A stretch of DNA of 64,000 bases from an uncultured Chryseobacterium sp. (GCA_913775525.1 CAJYLH010000041.1:1-64000), one strand, 5' to 3'; shown: positions 44,977-54,270, numbered from the stretch's first letter. Notes: generated by a model from the sequence alone, not told the origin. A program made the numbers and translations.

Positions 44977-45807
44977 ATGTCAGAAATCATCATTCTCTTC
45001 CTGGGAGCTATTTCGGCAGGGTTGCTGGGCTCGCTTACAGGACTGGGCGGAGGTGTCATCATTATTCCTCTTCTTACGCTGGGCTTCGGCGTACCCATGC
45101 ATTATGCTATCGGAGCGTCTCTTATTTCAGTTATCGGAACTTCCTCAGGTGCCGCAGTGGCTTTTGTAAAGGAAGGATTCACCAATATGAGGATCGGGAT
45201 GTTCCTGGAAATCGCCACTACTTCAGGAGCTATTGTGGGAGCACTGATTTCGGGAATGCTGAATCCGAATACCATCGGGATTATTTTTGCCAGCATCCTT
45301 CTTCTGACCGTTATTTTAAATCTTAAAGGAAAGCCGGACCATCAGGAACCTATTATTCAGGGGAGCCTGGAGGAAAAGCTGAAATTATACGGAACGTTTC
45401 CGGATAAAGGCATCATCAAAAGTTATTCTGCGAGGAATACCGTAGGCGGATTCCTTATGATGATGTTTGCAGGAGCAATGTCCGGATTGCTGGGAATCGG
45501 GTCCGGCGCTCTTAAAGTACTGGCTATGGACAATATGATGAAGCTTCCTTTTAAAGTTTCCACCACCACCAGCAACTTTATGATTGGCGTGACGGCTGTA
45601 GCCAGTGCCATGATTTATTTCCAGCGCGGTGAGATTGTTCCGGTTATCGTGGCTCCTGTACTGATTGGCGTGGTAGTAGGCAGCTTCATAGGATCAAAGA
45701 CCCTGATGGTTTCCAAAACAAAAAAACTGAAAACTTTTTTTGCCATTGTTATCACCATCCTGTCTGTATATATGATGTATAACGGTATTAATAAGAGCTT
45801 CCGATGA
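44977..45807 (+). CDS. TSUP-family (TauE/SafE) permease
   Basis: A 276-residue inner-membrane protein with about eight helices. Two family motifs are present: SLTGLGGGVIIIPLLTLGFG in the first half and GLLGIGSGALKVLAMDNMMK in the second, with SKTKKLKTFFAIVI near the end. TSUP proteins move sulfonates, sulfite or other small anions. The next gene, a DUF1634 protein, overlaps by 4 nt (ATGA), and this pair occurs widely. Confidence 0.92.
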   Translation: MSEIIILFLGAISAGLLGSLTGLGGGVIIIPLLTLGFGVPMHYAIGASLISVIGTSSGAAVAFVKEGFTNMRIGMFLEIATTSGAIVGALISGMLNPNTIGIIFASILLLTVILNLKGKPDHQEPIIQGSLEEKLKLYGTFPDKGIIKSYSARNTVGGFLMMMFAGAMSGLLGIGSGALKVLAMDNMMKLPFKVSTTTSNFMIGVTAVASAMIYFQRGEIVPVIVAPVLIGVVVGSFIGSKTLMVSKTKKLKTFFAIVITILSVYMMYNGINKSFR

Positions 45808-46187
45808 GAAAAGATTTTACTGACATAGACCTGAACCGCTCCGTAGGCAATCTGCTGAGGCTGGGAGTCATTTTATCCGTGATCACATCACTGGTGGGGT
45901 TTATCAAGCTTTTTACGGAAGGCTTCAAGATGCCTAAAAAATATACATCGCTTCAGATGGGTTCTTCATCTGAAAAAATCTGGGGAGAATTCTGGCATTC
46001 ATTAGGTAAAGGTGAGGGAATGGCCATCATCCAGCTGGGCATCCTGCTGCTGATCCTGACGCCTCTGATGAGGATTGTTTTTGCCTGGATCGGGTACCTG
46101 AAAGAAAAAGACTACGTGTATGTCTTTATTTCCTCTGTAGTCCTTGCTATTATGGCCATCAGTTTTTTCACCGGATACGCCAGCTAA
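45804..46187 (+). CDS. DUF1634 membrane protein
   Basis: A 127-residue protein with three transmembrane helices (LLRLGVILSVITSLVGFI; IIQLGILLLILTPLMRIVFA; VFISSVVLAIMAISFFTGY). DUF1634 members are usually encoded right after a TauE/SafE permease, as here. The start codon overlaps the permease stop as ATGA. It is presumably a permease partner or regulator; the biochemical role is not known. Confidence 0.9.
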   Translation: MRKDFTDIDLNRSVGNLLRLGVILSVITSLVGFIKLFTEGFKMPKKYTSLQMGSSSEKIWGEFWHSLGKGEGMAIIQLGILLLILTPLMRIVFAWIGYLKEKDYVYVFISSVVLAIMAISFFTGYAS

Positions 46188-46193
46188 AATCAT

Positions 46194-46577
46194 TTATCGT
46201 TCATAAAACTCCAGGGGCAGCTGATCCGGATCCTGAATAAAGAAAAATGCTTTTCCCGTAAATTCATCAATACGGATGTCTTCGCAGTCTATTCCTTTTT
46301 CTATAAGTTCCGCACGGGTAATACTGATATTTTCCACAGAAAAAGCAAGATGCCTCAAACCGCAGGACTCCGGTCTCGAAGGCCTTTCAGGAGGATTTGG
46401 AAAAGAGAAAAGTTCAATCACATACTGGTCTCCTATGGCAAGATCAAGTTTATAAGACTGTCGTTCTTCCCGGTACACTTCACGAATGATCTTCAGTCCC
46501 AGAATTTCGGTGTAAAACTTCTTAGAGACGGCATAATCTGAACAGATGATGGCAATATGATGGATTTTTAAAATCAC
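46194..46577 (-). CDS. VOC-family protein (glyoxalase-like, YaeR type)
   Basis: A 127-residue single-domain vicinal oxygen chelate protein. Typical features are the first strand ILKIHHIAIICSDYAVSKKF with a metal His, then YTEILGL, the central LRHLAFSVENI with the second His, and the terminal DPDQLPLEFYE with the metal Glu. This resembles the YaeR/GloA2 subgroup. It starts with GTG at 46577; no better ATG is in frame. The substrate is unknown. Confidence 0.87.
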   Translation of the reverse strand: MILKIHHIAIICSDYAVSKKFYTEILGLKIIREVYREERQSYKLDLAIGDQYVIELFSFPNPPERPSRPESCGLRHLAFSVENISITRAELIEKGIDCEDIRIDEFTGKAFFFIQDPDQLPLEFYER

Positions 46578-46706
46578 AGCAAATAATGTTTAAAGAATAA
46601 AAGTAGCGAAAACCCGATTCAGATTCAAAAATCTACAGCAGTTTTTCAAAATATTTTTTTTGAAAAATTATAAAAATAAGCTATTTTTATACACATATTT
46701 AAACAT

Positions 46707-47789
46707 ATGTGGAACGTCTACGCAGGATTAACGATACTGCTTCTTATTTTAACCTTACTCCCTAAAATACAGAGCTCCCACTGGATCTTCCGGGTTCCGG
46801 AATTCGGGAAAATACAGATCACATTTTTTACAGTCATCACTTTCGGGCTGGGATTCCTGGTCTATCCGGCACCTCTGTTCTGGTACTTTCAGGGATTGCT
46901 GATCCTGATGTTCATTCATCACGGCGTAATTCTGATCAAATACACACCGCTTTACCGGGTCAAAAGGTCCGGCAAAGGAAAACATTCTTCAAAGGACATT
47001 CATTTCATTTCTGCCAATGTTTATCAGTTCAATACCGAGTACAACCGTTTTATCCGGCTGATTGAAAAATGCAGACCTGAAATCTTTCTCACCATGGAAA
47101 GCAACGGCGACTGGGAAAAGGCATTGCGCGTCCTGGAGCAGGATTATCCGTTCCAGCATAAGGTAACCCTCGAAAACACCTATGGCATGCACTTCTATTC
47201 CAAGATTAAAATCAGCAATGCGAAAACCCATTATTTTGTTGCCGATGATATTCCTACCATCGAAGCACACCTGGAAACGGAAGACGGATTTTCATTTGTA
47301 TTCTTCGGGATCCATCCGCCGCCACCTAGTCCTACGGAAGAAGAAACGTCTAAAGAAAGGGATGGCGACCTGTTGAGTACCGCTAAACGGGTTCAGGAAA
47401 TCCATAAGCCGACTATTGTAGTTGGTGACTTCAATAATGTGGCCTGGTCCAAATCATCTATCCTGTTCAGGAAAACCAGTGAACTGATCGATCCCCGGAT
47501 CGGCCGGGCCTTCGTATCTACTTTCCATGCGAAATACAAGCTCCTGAGATTCCCGATCGACCTGATGTTCCACAGCGAGGATATTTTCATCCGCAAGCTA
47601 ACCACCATGGAGAATTTCGGGTCAGACCATCTTCCGGTATATTGTGAATTCTTTATCGACCATCACAATGACGAGCAGGAGGAACAGATTGAAGAAGCGA
47701 CCGCCGAAGAAAAAGCTGAGGCTGAAGAAATGATTGAAGAAGGCAAAAAGGAGGACGGCAACCGGGATGCCGTTGTTACCGAAGATTAA
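46707..47789 (+). CDS. membrane-anchored endonuclease/exonuclease/phosphatase family protein
   Basis: A 360-residue protein with about three N-terminal membrane helices (1-85) followed by an EEP-fold domain (about 90-315). Active-site segments are HFISANVYQFN, FFGIHPPPPSP, VVGDFNNVAWSKSS and the terminal GSDHLPVYCEF, giving the DNase I-like Asp/Asn/His set. The last 45 residues are an unusual low-complexity Glu/Lys/Ala tail. It could be a phosphodiesterase or phosphatase facing one side of the inner membrane; the substrate is not known. Confidence 0.85.
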   Translation: MWNVYAGLTILLLILTLLPKIQSSHWIFRVPEFGKIQITFFTVITFGLGFLVYPAPLFWYFQGLLILMFIHHGVILIKYTPLYRVKRSGKGKHSSKDIHFISANVYQFNTEYNRFIRLIEKCRPEIFLTMESNGDWEKALRVLEQDYPFQHKVTLENTYGMHFYSKIKISNAKTHYFVADDIPTIEAHLETEDGFSFVFFGIHPPPPSPTEEETSKERDGDLLSTAKRVQEIHKPTIVVGDFNNVAWSKSSILFRKTSELIDPRIGRAFVSTFHAKYKLLRFPIDLMFHSEDIFIRKLTTMENFGSDHLPVYCEFFIDHHNDEQEEQIEEATAEEKAEAEEMIEEGKKEDGNRDAVVTED

Positions 47790-47798
47790 ACAAAAAGC

Positions 47799-47830
47799 AA
47801 AGCAGGCCTGCAAACGGACCTGCTTTTTTA
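47799..47830. terminator. terminator between the EEP protein and mvaD
   Basis: AAAGCAGG (47799-47806) pairs with CCTGCTTT (47819-47826) around a 12-nt loop and is followed by T. It lies between convergent genes. Confidence 0.7.
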
Positions 47831-47849
47831 TTTTTTTCTTATCGCCGGA

Positions 47850-48911
47850 CTAGAATTTCATCACATCCTTGACTACCCCGTTTTTCTGTGTATGAGGCAA
47901 CAATTCAGCTTCTATAAATGCTTTTATCCTGTCTTCCGAGCCATTGTTGGGAAATAACAGGTGAACATTGGCACCGGCATCAAGGGTAAAGAACAGCGGC
48001 AGGCTGGTCTCCCTCCTTAACTCCCAGATTTTGTTGATGACTTCAAGCGTACCCGTTTTCATCAGGATGAATGCAGGTTCGCTCATCATCATCATGGCAT
48101 GGAGCGTTAGTGCCTCATGTTCCACCAGGATGATAAAACGTTCCATATTTCCTGTTTTCAGGATTTCTTTCATCGGGATAAAATTTTCCCGTGCCTCCTG
48201 AAACCTCCTTTCCGCATACGGGTTTGTATTCATTAACCCGTGCCCAACTGTTGAGGATACGCTCTTCTGACCTTCATGGATCAGCAGTACCCAGTCATTG
48301 AAATCCCTGAAAATGTCATGGATTTCCGTTTCCGGATAAGGAACGGCAAAGAGATCTGAGCTTCCTTCCACCTCATCTGAATTCCCCCATACAATCAGGC
48401 CGTTGTATAAGCTCCTGCATGCGCTTCCGCTGCCCAACCGGGCCAGGAATGAAGCTTTTCTTAACGATGCATCTTCTGAAATATCTCCTGAAAACATTTC
48501 ATCAAGTTTCATCAGGCATTTCGCAATAGCCCCGAACCCTGAAGCGGAACTCGCAATTCCTGAGCTGTGCGGAAAAGTATTCTCTGTCCGGATGGTATAT
48601 TTTCCTTCCAGGATCCAAGGCAGATAAGGTTGTATATTTTTGAAATATTTTTCTATTTTTTCGGCAAATTTCACTTCTTCAGCACCGGCAAGGTAAGTCT
48701 GAACCGAGAACGGTTCTCCTGCCGAAAATTCAATTTCCGTATTGGTCCTGCAATGGTTCAGTGTATAACTGATGCTGGGATTGGCAGGAATCTGATGTTC
48801 ATATTTACCCCAATATTTGATCAGAGCGATATTGGACGGACAGCTGCCTGAAACCGTTTTAGAAGAGACAGTGAAGTCCTGCTTTCCCAGAAATTCTTGT
48901 GTGGTGGTCAT
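47850..48911 (-). CDS. mvaD: diphosphomevalonate decarboxylase
   Basis: A 353-residue GHMP-family enzyme that makes isopentenyl diphosphate from mevalonate diphosphate. Signatures are SNIALIKYWGKYEHQIPANP and SISYTLNHC near the N-terminus, the GHMP ATP loop FPHSSGIASSASGFGAIA, and ALTLHAMMMMSEPAF. It shows that isoprenoids are made by the mevalonate route. It is third in a minus-strand SDR-acyl-CoA ligase-mvaD run. The start is MTTTQEFLG; an ATG 7 codons earlier is possible. Confidence 0.94.
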   Translation of the reverse strand: MTTTQEFLGKQDFTVSSKTVSGSCPSNIALIKYWGKYEHQIPANPSISYTLNHCRTNTEIEFSAGEPFSVQTYLAGAEEVKFAEKIEKYFKNIQPYLPWILEGKYTIRTENTFPHSSGIASSASGFGAIAKCLMKLDEMFSGDISEDASLRKASFLARLGSGSACRSLYNGLIVWGNSDEVEGSSDLFAVPYPETEIHDIFRDFNDWVLLIHEGQKSVSSTVGHGLMNTNPYAERRFQEARENFIPMKEILKTGNMERFIILVEHEALTLHAMMMMSEPAFILMKTGTLEVINKIWELRRETSLPLFFTLDAGANVHLLFPNNGSEDRIKAFIEAELLPHTQKNGVVKDVMKF

Positions 48912-48946
48912 ATTTTGAGGATAGTTTATCATTGGGCGTTCTGTGT

Positions 48947-50719
48947 TTATGAGTACATATCTTCAATGATATCCCTGTATTTATTCAGAACTACGTTTCT
49001 TTTTACTTTTAAGGTTGGGGTTACTTCTCCGGTGTTGATCTCGAATTCGGCAGGCATCAGTGTAAACTTCTTGACCTTTTCAAAATCAGCCAGGTTATGT
49101 TGCAGCTGTTTTGTTTTTTCTTTGTAGAAGCTGATGACCGTTTCATTTTTCACGATCTCTTTCCAGCTGGTAAACGCAATATTATTGTCCCGGATAAAGT
49201 CTTTTAGGAATTCGAAATCAGGAACAATTAAGGCAGAGACAAACTGGCGGCCTTCTGCAATAAGGATGATCTGCTGAATGAAATTGTTATTGGTCAGCAG
49301 GTTTTCAATCTGCTGCGGCGCAACATACTTCCCGTTGGAGGTTTTCATCAGGTCTTTGATGCGATCGGTGATGATCAGGTTACCATGGTCATCCCACTTC
49401 CCGGCATCGCCGGTTTTGAACCATCCGTCTTCCGTAAATGCATTCCGGGTTTCTTCAGGCCTTTGGTAATAGCCTTTCATAATCCCGTTTCCTTTCGCCT
49501 GGATTTCATCATTCTCCCCGAAACGGATCTCTACTCCCGGCAATGGCTTTCCGCTTGTCCCATGCTCGAAATGGGTCAAGGGAAAGAGCGTTAATGTAGC
49601 CGTAGTCTCTGTAAGTCCGTACCCAACGGTTATATGGATACCGGCAGATTCAAAAAACCTGGTGACTTCAGGAGAAAGGGAGGCTCCTCCGCATGGCAGA
49701 AACCATAACCGGCCGCCCATTTTTTCCTTAATGGTATTGAAGACCAGCGTATCGGCCAGTGCCTGCTTTATCTTAAGGCCTAGAGGCAGTGGTTTGCTGT
49801 TCCTCCTGAGTTCTGATGCTTCCCATCCGGTAGCCAGTGCCCAATTGAAAATTTTCTTTTTCAGCGGACTGCTTTTTTCCGCTTTGTCGAGTACTGCTGC
49901 GTAGATTTTCTGGAAAAACCTTGGTACCGAGCACATCATGGTCGGCTTTACCTCTTCCAGCGCTTTGGCAATGTTCTTGGGATCTTCCAGAAAGTAAACC
50001 CTTGCTCCGCCGTACAGGCACAGCAAGGTCCAGCTTCTTTCGAAAACATGACTCAAGGGTAAAAAGGCCAGGGAAAGTTCTTCTTCAAAATTTTTGAACG
50101 TAAAGAATTCAAAATGGGCATCCAGGGCTTTTTTAAAATTTCCGTGGGTCAGCATCACGCCTTTCGGAGTTCCGGTGGTACCGGAAGTATAAATAAGGGT
50201 CGCAACATCGTCCTCTTCCTTTTTGCAGATCTCTGCTTTAGGAGAAGCCTTTGAAATGAAATCTTCCAGGTAATAGCTGTTCAGTTCTTTTTTGATCCAG
50301 ACCGCTTTTTTGGAGACGATAATCGTCTTAAGCTCATTATCATCTTTCTGAAGGAGTTCCAGACAGGCGTCATATTGCGCCTGATTTCCTACCAGTATCA
50401 TTTTAGCTCCGGAATCCTGTATGATATATTCTGCCTGTCCGGCATTGTTGGTGGAATACACCGGTACGGAAATGGCTCCGATGACCATGGAAGCGAGGTC
50501 GAAAATCATCCACTCTGCAGAATTGTCAGAATAAATGGCAATTTTATCATCTTCCTGAATTCCTGCGTTCTTTAAAGCGTTGGCCGTTTTAAAAATAACT
50601 TCGGAAAACTTCTTCCAGCTCAGCTCTTTCCAGGGCTCTTCTTTCTTTTTAAACCCGATGGCTGATTTTACGGGATGTTTTTTTACATTATGGGCAATGA
50701 TAGCCTCTGCAAGATTCAT
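48947..50719 (-). CDS. long-chain fatty acid-CoA ligase (AMP-forming)
   Basis: A 590-residue adenylate-forming enzyme of the FAA1/FadD type that activates fatty acids to acyl-CoA. The P-loop is LIYTSGTTGTPKGVMLTHGN, then YGLTETTATLTLF, the WFKTGDAGKWDDHGN motif and the C-terminal KTSNGKYVAPQQIENLL. It starts 8 nt after the SDR gene stop. In this operon it is followed by mvaD, so expression of lipid and isoprenoid genes may be linked. Confidence 0.92.
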   Translation of the reverse strand: MNLAEAIIAHNVKKHPVKSAIGFKKKEEPWKELSWKKFSEVIFKTANALKNAGIQEDDKIAIYSDNSAEWMIFDLASMVIGAISVPVYSTNNAGQAEYIIQDSGAKMILVGNQAQYDACLELLQKDDNELKTIIVSKKAVWIKKELNSYYLEDFISKASPKAEICKKEEDDVATLIYTSGTTGTPKGVMLTHGNFKKALDAHFEFFTFKNFEEELSLAFLPLSHVFERSWTLLCLYGGARVYFLEDPKNIAKALEEVKPTMMCSVPRFFQKIYAAVLDKAEKSSPLKKKIFNWALATGWEASELRRNSKPLPLGLKIKQALADTLVFNTIKEKMGGRLWFLPCGGASLSPEVTRFFESAGIHITVGYGLTETTATLTLFPLTHFEHGTSGKPLPGVEIRFGENDEIQAKGNGIMKGYYQRPEETRNAFTEDGWFKTGDAGKWDDHGNLIITDRIKDLMKTSNGKYVAPQQIENLLTNNNFIQQIILIAEGRQFVSALIVPDFEFLKDFIRDNNIAFTSWKEIVKNETVISFYKEKTKQLQHNLADFEKVKKFTLMPAEFEINTGEVTPTLKVKRNVVLNKYRDIIEDMYS

Positions 50720-50727
50720 GGATGGGA

Positions 50728-51735
50728 TCAGCTTTTTTTATCGTTAATATAATTATTCAAATGGAATTCCAGGCTTTCGTTAACGGGGATAAAACGGAAA
50801 TTCAGCCTGTCTTCTATTTTCCGGCCGGATATGGTATTGAATGAGGTTACCGCAGCAATATTGGATTTCGTCACCATGCGTAAAGGCGGAATAAGCCATC
50901 CTAACAGAACGTTGAAAACCCGTCCTATACCAAGCTGGCTTTTCTTAAGCACAACCGGTTCTTTCAGCCCCAGCTTTTTCCTGATGGCCTTTCCTATCTC
51001 TTCATAGGTCTTCATTCCGGAAACTGCGATGAATCGCTCCCCGAATATATTTTTGTCCATCAGTTCAGCGGCTATTTCAGCGACATCACGTACGTCTACA
51101 TACGCAGATCCGCCCGGGAAGGTAAACCGGTTATTTTCAAACACCGAAAAAATCTGTCCGCTGCTCTGGCTCCAGCCTCCGCTGCCGATGATCATTCCGG
51201 GATTTATAATTGCCGCATTAAGTCCTTCTGCAGAAGCCCTCCACACCTCCATTTCTGCCATGTGCTTGGAAATGGCATAAGCAGAATGTTCTTCTTTGGA
51301 ATTGAAATCCGAATCTTCATCCAGTTCACCCTGCTCATTGAAGTTATCCAGAACCGCTACGGTACTGATGTACAGAAATTTCTTTACGGATGACTGCTCG
51401 CAGGCATACAGGATATTTGTCGTACCTTTGGTATTGGTATGGTACATTTCCTTTTCATCTTTCGGATTGAAGCCTACTTTTGCGGCACAGTGGTATACTT
51501 CGTCAACATTTTCCAAGGCATTCTGAAGTGACGTGAGATCATCAAAGTCAACCTCTACCCATTCAATAGCATTAAATACGGCATCAGGATCCTCCGTGTA
51601 AAAACGATAGGAATCTCTTACTTCCTGAAGGTTGCTCCCGGAACGTTTTGCTGCACGGACTTTCTTCCCTCTCTTAAGCAGCTCCAGAGCCACTACCCTT
51701 CCCAGAATCCCAGTTGCTCCCGTTACCAAAACCAT
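50728..51735 (-). CDS. NAD-dependent epimerase/dehydratase family (extended SDR)
   Basis: A 335-residue Rossmann-fold protein. The NAD(P)-binding motif is right at the N-terminus (MVLVTGATGILGRVVALELL). YHCAAKVGFNPKDEKEMYHTN and the catalytic YAISKHMAEMEVW (Tyr-x3-Lys) follow. It resembles the dihydroflavonol reductase/3-beta-HSD group. The substrate is unknown. I start it at 51735 because the motif normally begins there; ATGs at 51780 and 51813 would add 15 or 26 residues. It is first in the operon with an acyl-CoA ligase. Confidence 0.85.
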   Translation of the reverse strand: MVLVTGATGILGRVVALELLKRGKKVRAAKRSGSNLQEVRDSYRFYTEDPDAVFNAIEWVEVDFDDLTSLQNALENVDEVYHCAAKVGFNPKDEKEMYHTNTKGTTNILYACEQSSVKKFLYISTVAVLDNFNEQGELDEDSDFNSKEEHSAYAISKHMAEMEVWRASAEGLNAAIINPGMIIGSGGWSQSSGQIFSVFENNRFTFPGGSAYVDVRDVAEIAAELMDKNIFGERFIAVSGMKTYEEIGKAIRKKLGLKEPVVLKKSQLGIGRVFNVLLGWLIPPLRMVTKSNIAAVTSFNTISGRKIEDRLNFRFIPVNESLEFHLNNYINDKKS

Positions 51736-51908
51736 GTCTTGTCCTTTTGTGTAGTTAGATTTATTTTCCTGTTGCTGCATATCCTGTATATGCCTTTTAT
51801 GAGTTTTTACCACTGATACAATAGCCGTTCTGCAAAGTTGCGACTTTTAAAGCAAAATGCAATTGAATTTCAGCAATAATACGATTTACAACTCTCATAT
51901 CAAACAAA

Positions 51909-51928
51909 AACCTTTCCGAAGAAAGGTT
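51909..51928 (-). terminator. terminator of the graspetide operon
   Basis: An 8-bp stem AACCTTTC/GAAAGGTT closes on a four-base loop that reads TTCG on the minus strand, a very stable tetraloop. It is followed by TTTTTG. It lies 24 bp after the last ligase gene and ends the cluster. Confidence 0.82.
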
Positions 51929-51951
51929 ATATCATAGAAGAGATCCGTAAG

Positions 51952-52959
51952 TTAAGCTAAGACACTGTTATTGCGCCTCGGAGCCTTATCGCAGAGAAGA
52001 TCGGCGATGCTTTTGGAGATCAGGTTTCCATCGGTAAGATTATCCAGCCAGAAAAATTCCCCGGCTGCATTGATTTCTATAAAATAATACTCGTCTTCAG
52101 GGGTAAGAATGATATCAATAGCTCCGTAATCCACATGGTACACATCCAGAAGTTCGAGCAGCTTCCGCTCAATTTCCCGTGGAAGCTGTGTTTCCACCCA
52201 CTGGTCGATGAGATTAAGCCCGTCTTTTCTCCAGTCGACTTTAGCGGCCTCAGATTTTTGGGAATCTATTTCAAAGGCATAGATATCCTGCCCTACCACA
52301 GTTACGCGGAGCTCTTTTTTCTTCTCCAGGCGGGTCTGGAACTGCATGGGGCAGTACTGCAGCGAATCGAGCTCTTCAAGTTTATCTTTATCGATCACGT
52401 TGGTAAACACCACATTTTCAACTCCGTCCTCATAAATAGCAAATCCCGTCTGCATCTTCCCGATGACATTTTTATGTTTAAGGATAAACTGCCTGGCCTG
52501 CTCCGGATTGTTCGTCATGCAGGTTTCTGGAATTTTAAGCCCTATCTTCTCTGCGATTTTCAGCTGTTCTTCCTTGCTGTCCAGCCTTCTGTACACACTT
52601 GGCTTACCCAGCGAGTACGCATCTATGGATTCCAGGAAGCCAAAAAGAGTATTGCGGATTTCACCCATGGCTGCGCCATAAAATTTGGCGTCCATCTCCT
52701 CTTTCAGGCCGTTACCGATATTATAGGCTCTTCTGTACCACACGGCAGCAATATCATCCAGGCGGTACTTTGCTTCAGCAGTTTCAAGGATGCTGATCCA
52801 GCTTCCGTCTTCAAAAGCGGTAGTCAGCCTGTTTTGCATCGGATAAAGGTCTACATCAAAACGGATGACCTCAAAGCCGTTATGTTCTATATATTCTGTT
52901 ACTTTTTCTATGGAAAAATTATCTCCCGTATGGGTAATGATTAAAATTTTGTTATTCAT
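51952..52959 (-). CDS. MdnC/MvdD-type ATP-grasp graspetide ligase
   Basis: A 335-residue ATP-grasp enzyme that, by family, forms omega-ester (lactone) bonds between Thr/Ser and Asp/Glu side chains of a microviridin-type precursor. It matches the remembered MdnC pattern in order: ILIITHTGDNFSIEKVTEYI, DIAAVWYRRA, TLFGFLESID, TNNPEQARQFI, FAIYEDG with VVFTN, CPMQFQ, KELRVTVVG, YGAIDIILTP, and EINAAGEFFWL with metal-binding Glu295/Asn297. The start at 52959 overlaps the upstream ligase stop by 8 nt (ATGAATAA), implying translational coupling. A longer frame to 53088 only reads out of phase through the upstream gene. Confidence 0.9.
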   Translation of the reverse strand: MNNKILIITHTGDNFSIEKVTEYIEHNGFEVIRFDVDLYPMQNRLTTAFEDGSWISILETAEAKYRLDDIAAVWYRRAYNIGNGLKEEMDAKFYGAAMGEIRNTLFGFLESIDAYSLGKPSVYRRLDSKEEQLKIAEKIGLKIPETCMTNNPEQARQFILKHKNVIGKMQTGFAIYEDGVENVVFTNVIDKDKLEELDSLQYCPMQFQTRLEKKKELRVTVVGQDIYAFEIDSQKSEAAKVDWRKDGLNLIDQWVETQLPREIERKLLELLDVYHVDYGAIDIILTPEDEYYFIEINAAGEFFWLDNLTDGNLISKSIADLLCDKAPRRNNSVLA

Positions 52960-53908
52960 GGATGTTGATTCTTTTGATAAGGTAATCGGCAATGGTTTCC
53001 GCAATAGGGAAATTAAGTTCTTTCTGCAGCATTCCCCATTCTCCCTGAGGGTTGACCTCCAGGAAATAATAATTCCCGTCTTTTCCACGGATCATATCTA
53101 TTGCTCCTAGGCAAAGCCCCATTTCGCGCATCATGGCAGAAAGGTTCCGGCATATATCTTCTGGCAGTTCATAAGCCGACCAGGAATAATGGCTGTTGGC
53201 AATGCGCCAGTCAGCATTTTCACTGTTGTTGATTTTACCGGTGAAAAATGCTCCGTCCACATAAATAATCCTCAGCTCATATGATTTTTCTATGTAGGGC
53301 TGAAAGATCATTGGGCAATACGCAATGTCTCCAATACTTTCAAGACTATCTTCTTCAATAATCATCGTAGAAAGCATATGTTCTCCGGCCATGGATTTTG
53401 ACATCACACCATGCAGTTTGGCCACTGCCTTTCCATTACAATACTGGTAAAAAAATGATTTTATCTTCTCAGCGTCATTGGAAAAAAGGGTTTCCGGGAC
53501 GCACAGATGATTCTTTCGGGCTGTCCTAAGCTGGTGTATCTTATTGCCGTCAATTTTCTTTTCAGCCTCATAAGGATTGATCCAGGGAAGATGTTCCAGT
53601 GTAGTAATCAAATTGTATCTCAGGCAGCTGTATTCATTGATAAAGATCCGATGATAGTCTTCGTCCATGTCTTCAGGCACTGTTATGCTCCAGGCTTTCC
53701 GGTTCCACACTCCCTTGATGTCGGAAGAGGAAACCATATTGCCGTGTTCATCAGTTAATTCAAATGAATCCTGGTCAATGCTGATTTTCTGAAGATGGTT
53801 GATATGATCGGAATTAAGCCTGAAAAAAGGGATATCTTTAGACTTCAGGTATGCAGAGAAAAGATCGACGTTGTAATAGTCGCCGGAGTGGGTAATGCAG
53901 AGGATCAT
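52952..53908 (-). CDS. MdnB/MvdC-type ATP-grasp graspetide ligase
   Basis: A 318-residue ATP-grasp enzyme of the MdnB type, expected to close the omega-amide bond between the core Lys and an acidic side chain after the esters are made. Recognisable segments are ILCITHSGDYYNVDLF, IKGVWNRKAW, KIHQLRTARKNHLCVPETLF, CPMIFQPYIEKSYELRIIYV, LGAIDMIRGKDGNYYF and EVNPQGEWGML (metal-binding Glu284/Asn286). The GEWGML ending separates it from the MdnC type (GEFFWL). It starts 13 nt after the T run of the precursor terminator and overlaps the next ligase gene by 8 nt. Confidence 0.9.
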   Translation of the reverse strand: MILCITHSGDYYNVDLFSAYLKSKDIPFFRLNSDHINHLQKISIDQDSFELTDEHGNMVSSSDIKGVWNRKAWSITVPEDMDEDYHRIFINEYSCLRYNLITTLEHLPWINPYEAEKKIDGNKIHQLRTARKNHLCVPETLFSNDAEKIKSFFYQYCNGKAVAKLHGVMSKSMAGEHMLSTMIIEEDSLESIGDIAYCPMIFQPYIEKSYELRIIYVDGAFFTGKINNSENADWRIANSHYSWSAYELPEDICRNLSAMMREMGLCLGAIDMIRGKDGNYYFLEVNPQGEWGMLQKELNFPIAETIADYLIKRINIHE

Positions 53909-53920
53909 GTTGCCGTTGTT

Positions 53921-53956
53921 ATTAAAAAAAGGAAACTTAATGGATAAGTTTCCTTT
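53921..53956 (-). terminator. terminator between precursor and ligase genes
   Basis: A perfect 12-bp stem (AAAGGAAACTTA, 53928-53939, with 53945-53956) has a 5-nt loop. On the minus strand it is followed by seven T and then, 13 nt on, by the MdnB-type start codon. It should stop most precursor transcripts and let only a fraction read into the ligase genes. Confidence 0.85.
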
Positions 53957-53996
53957 GATCTGGTTTATTCAGATGATCAATAAATGATCTTCTTAA

Positions 53997-54215
53997 TTAT
54001 ACATAAAGTGCATCATCATCACCGTCTGAAGGGTACTTCATGGTGTGAGCCATGTCATCTTTAGGTGACGTTACTCCGTCTACAGAAGGTTTTGTTACGA
54101 CATCCCTTTCCGGAATGCTGACGTCTGTTCCTCCTTTTACCGTTTCAGGATCTTTGATCTGCTTCTCAAGAAATGAGGCAAAAAACGGCTTTTTCTTTGA
54201 ATTTTTGTTTTTCAT
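53997..54215 (-). CDS. microviridin-type graspetide precursor 1
   Basis: A 72-residue precursor. The leader holds the ligase-binding helix KKPFFASFLEKQIKDPETVK (8-27) and a Gly-Gly at 28-29. After a 28-residue linker comes the core TMKYPSDGDDD (58-68). By homology, esters should link Thr58-Asp64 and Ser63-Asp66, and an amide Lys60-Asp67. ALYV follows. The linker contains VTKPSVDGVTSPKDD, of which VTSPxxD is shared with precursor 2 and might be another modification site. It is nearest to the ligases and is followed by a terminator. Confidence 0.92.
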   Translation of the reverse strand: MKNKNSKKKPFFASFLEKQIKDPETVKGGTDVSIPERDVVTKPSVDGVTSPKDDMAHTMKYPSDGDDDALYV

Positions 54216-54270
54216 AATGTTTTGATTTGATGGGTTTGAATTGATTGATTTAATTTGATAGATAGTTTTC

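Noticed and set aside
52135-52944. A 269-codon plus-strand open frame opposite the MdnC-type ligase
   Set aside because: It is antisense to a gene with clear ATP-grasp motifs, has no recognisable domain, and is rich in Phe, Leu and His as expected for the mirror of a coding strand.
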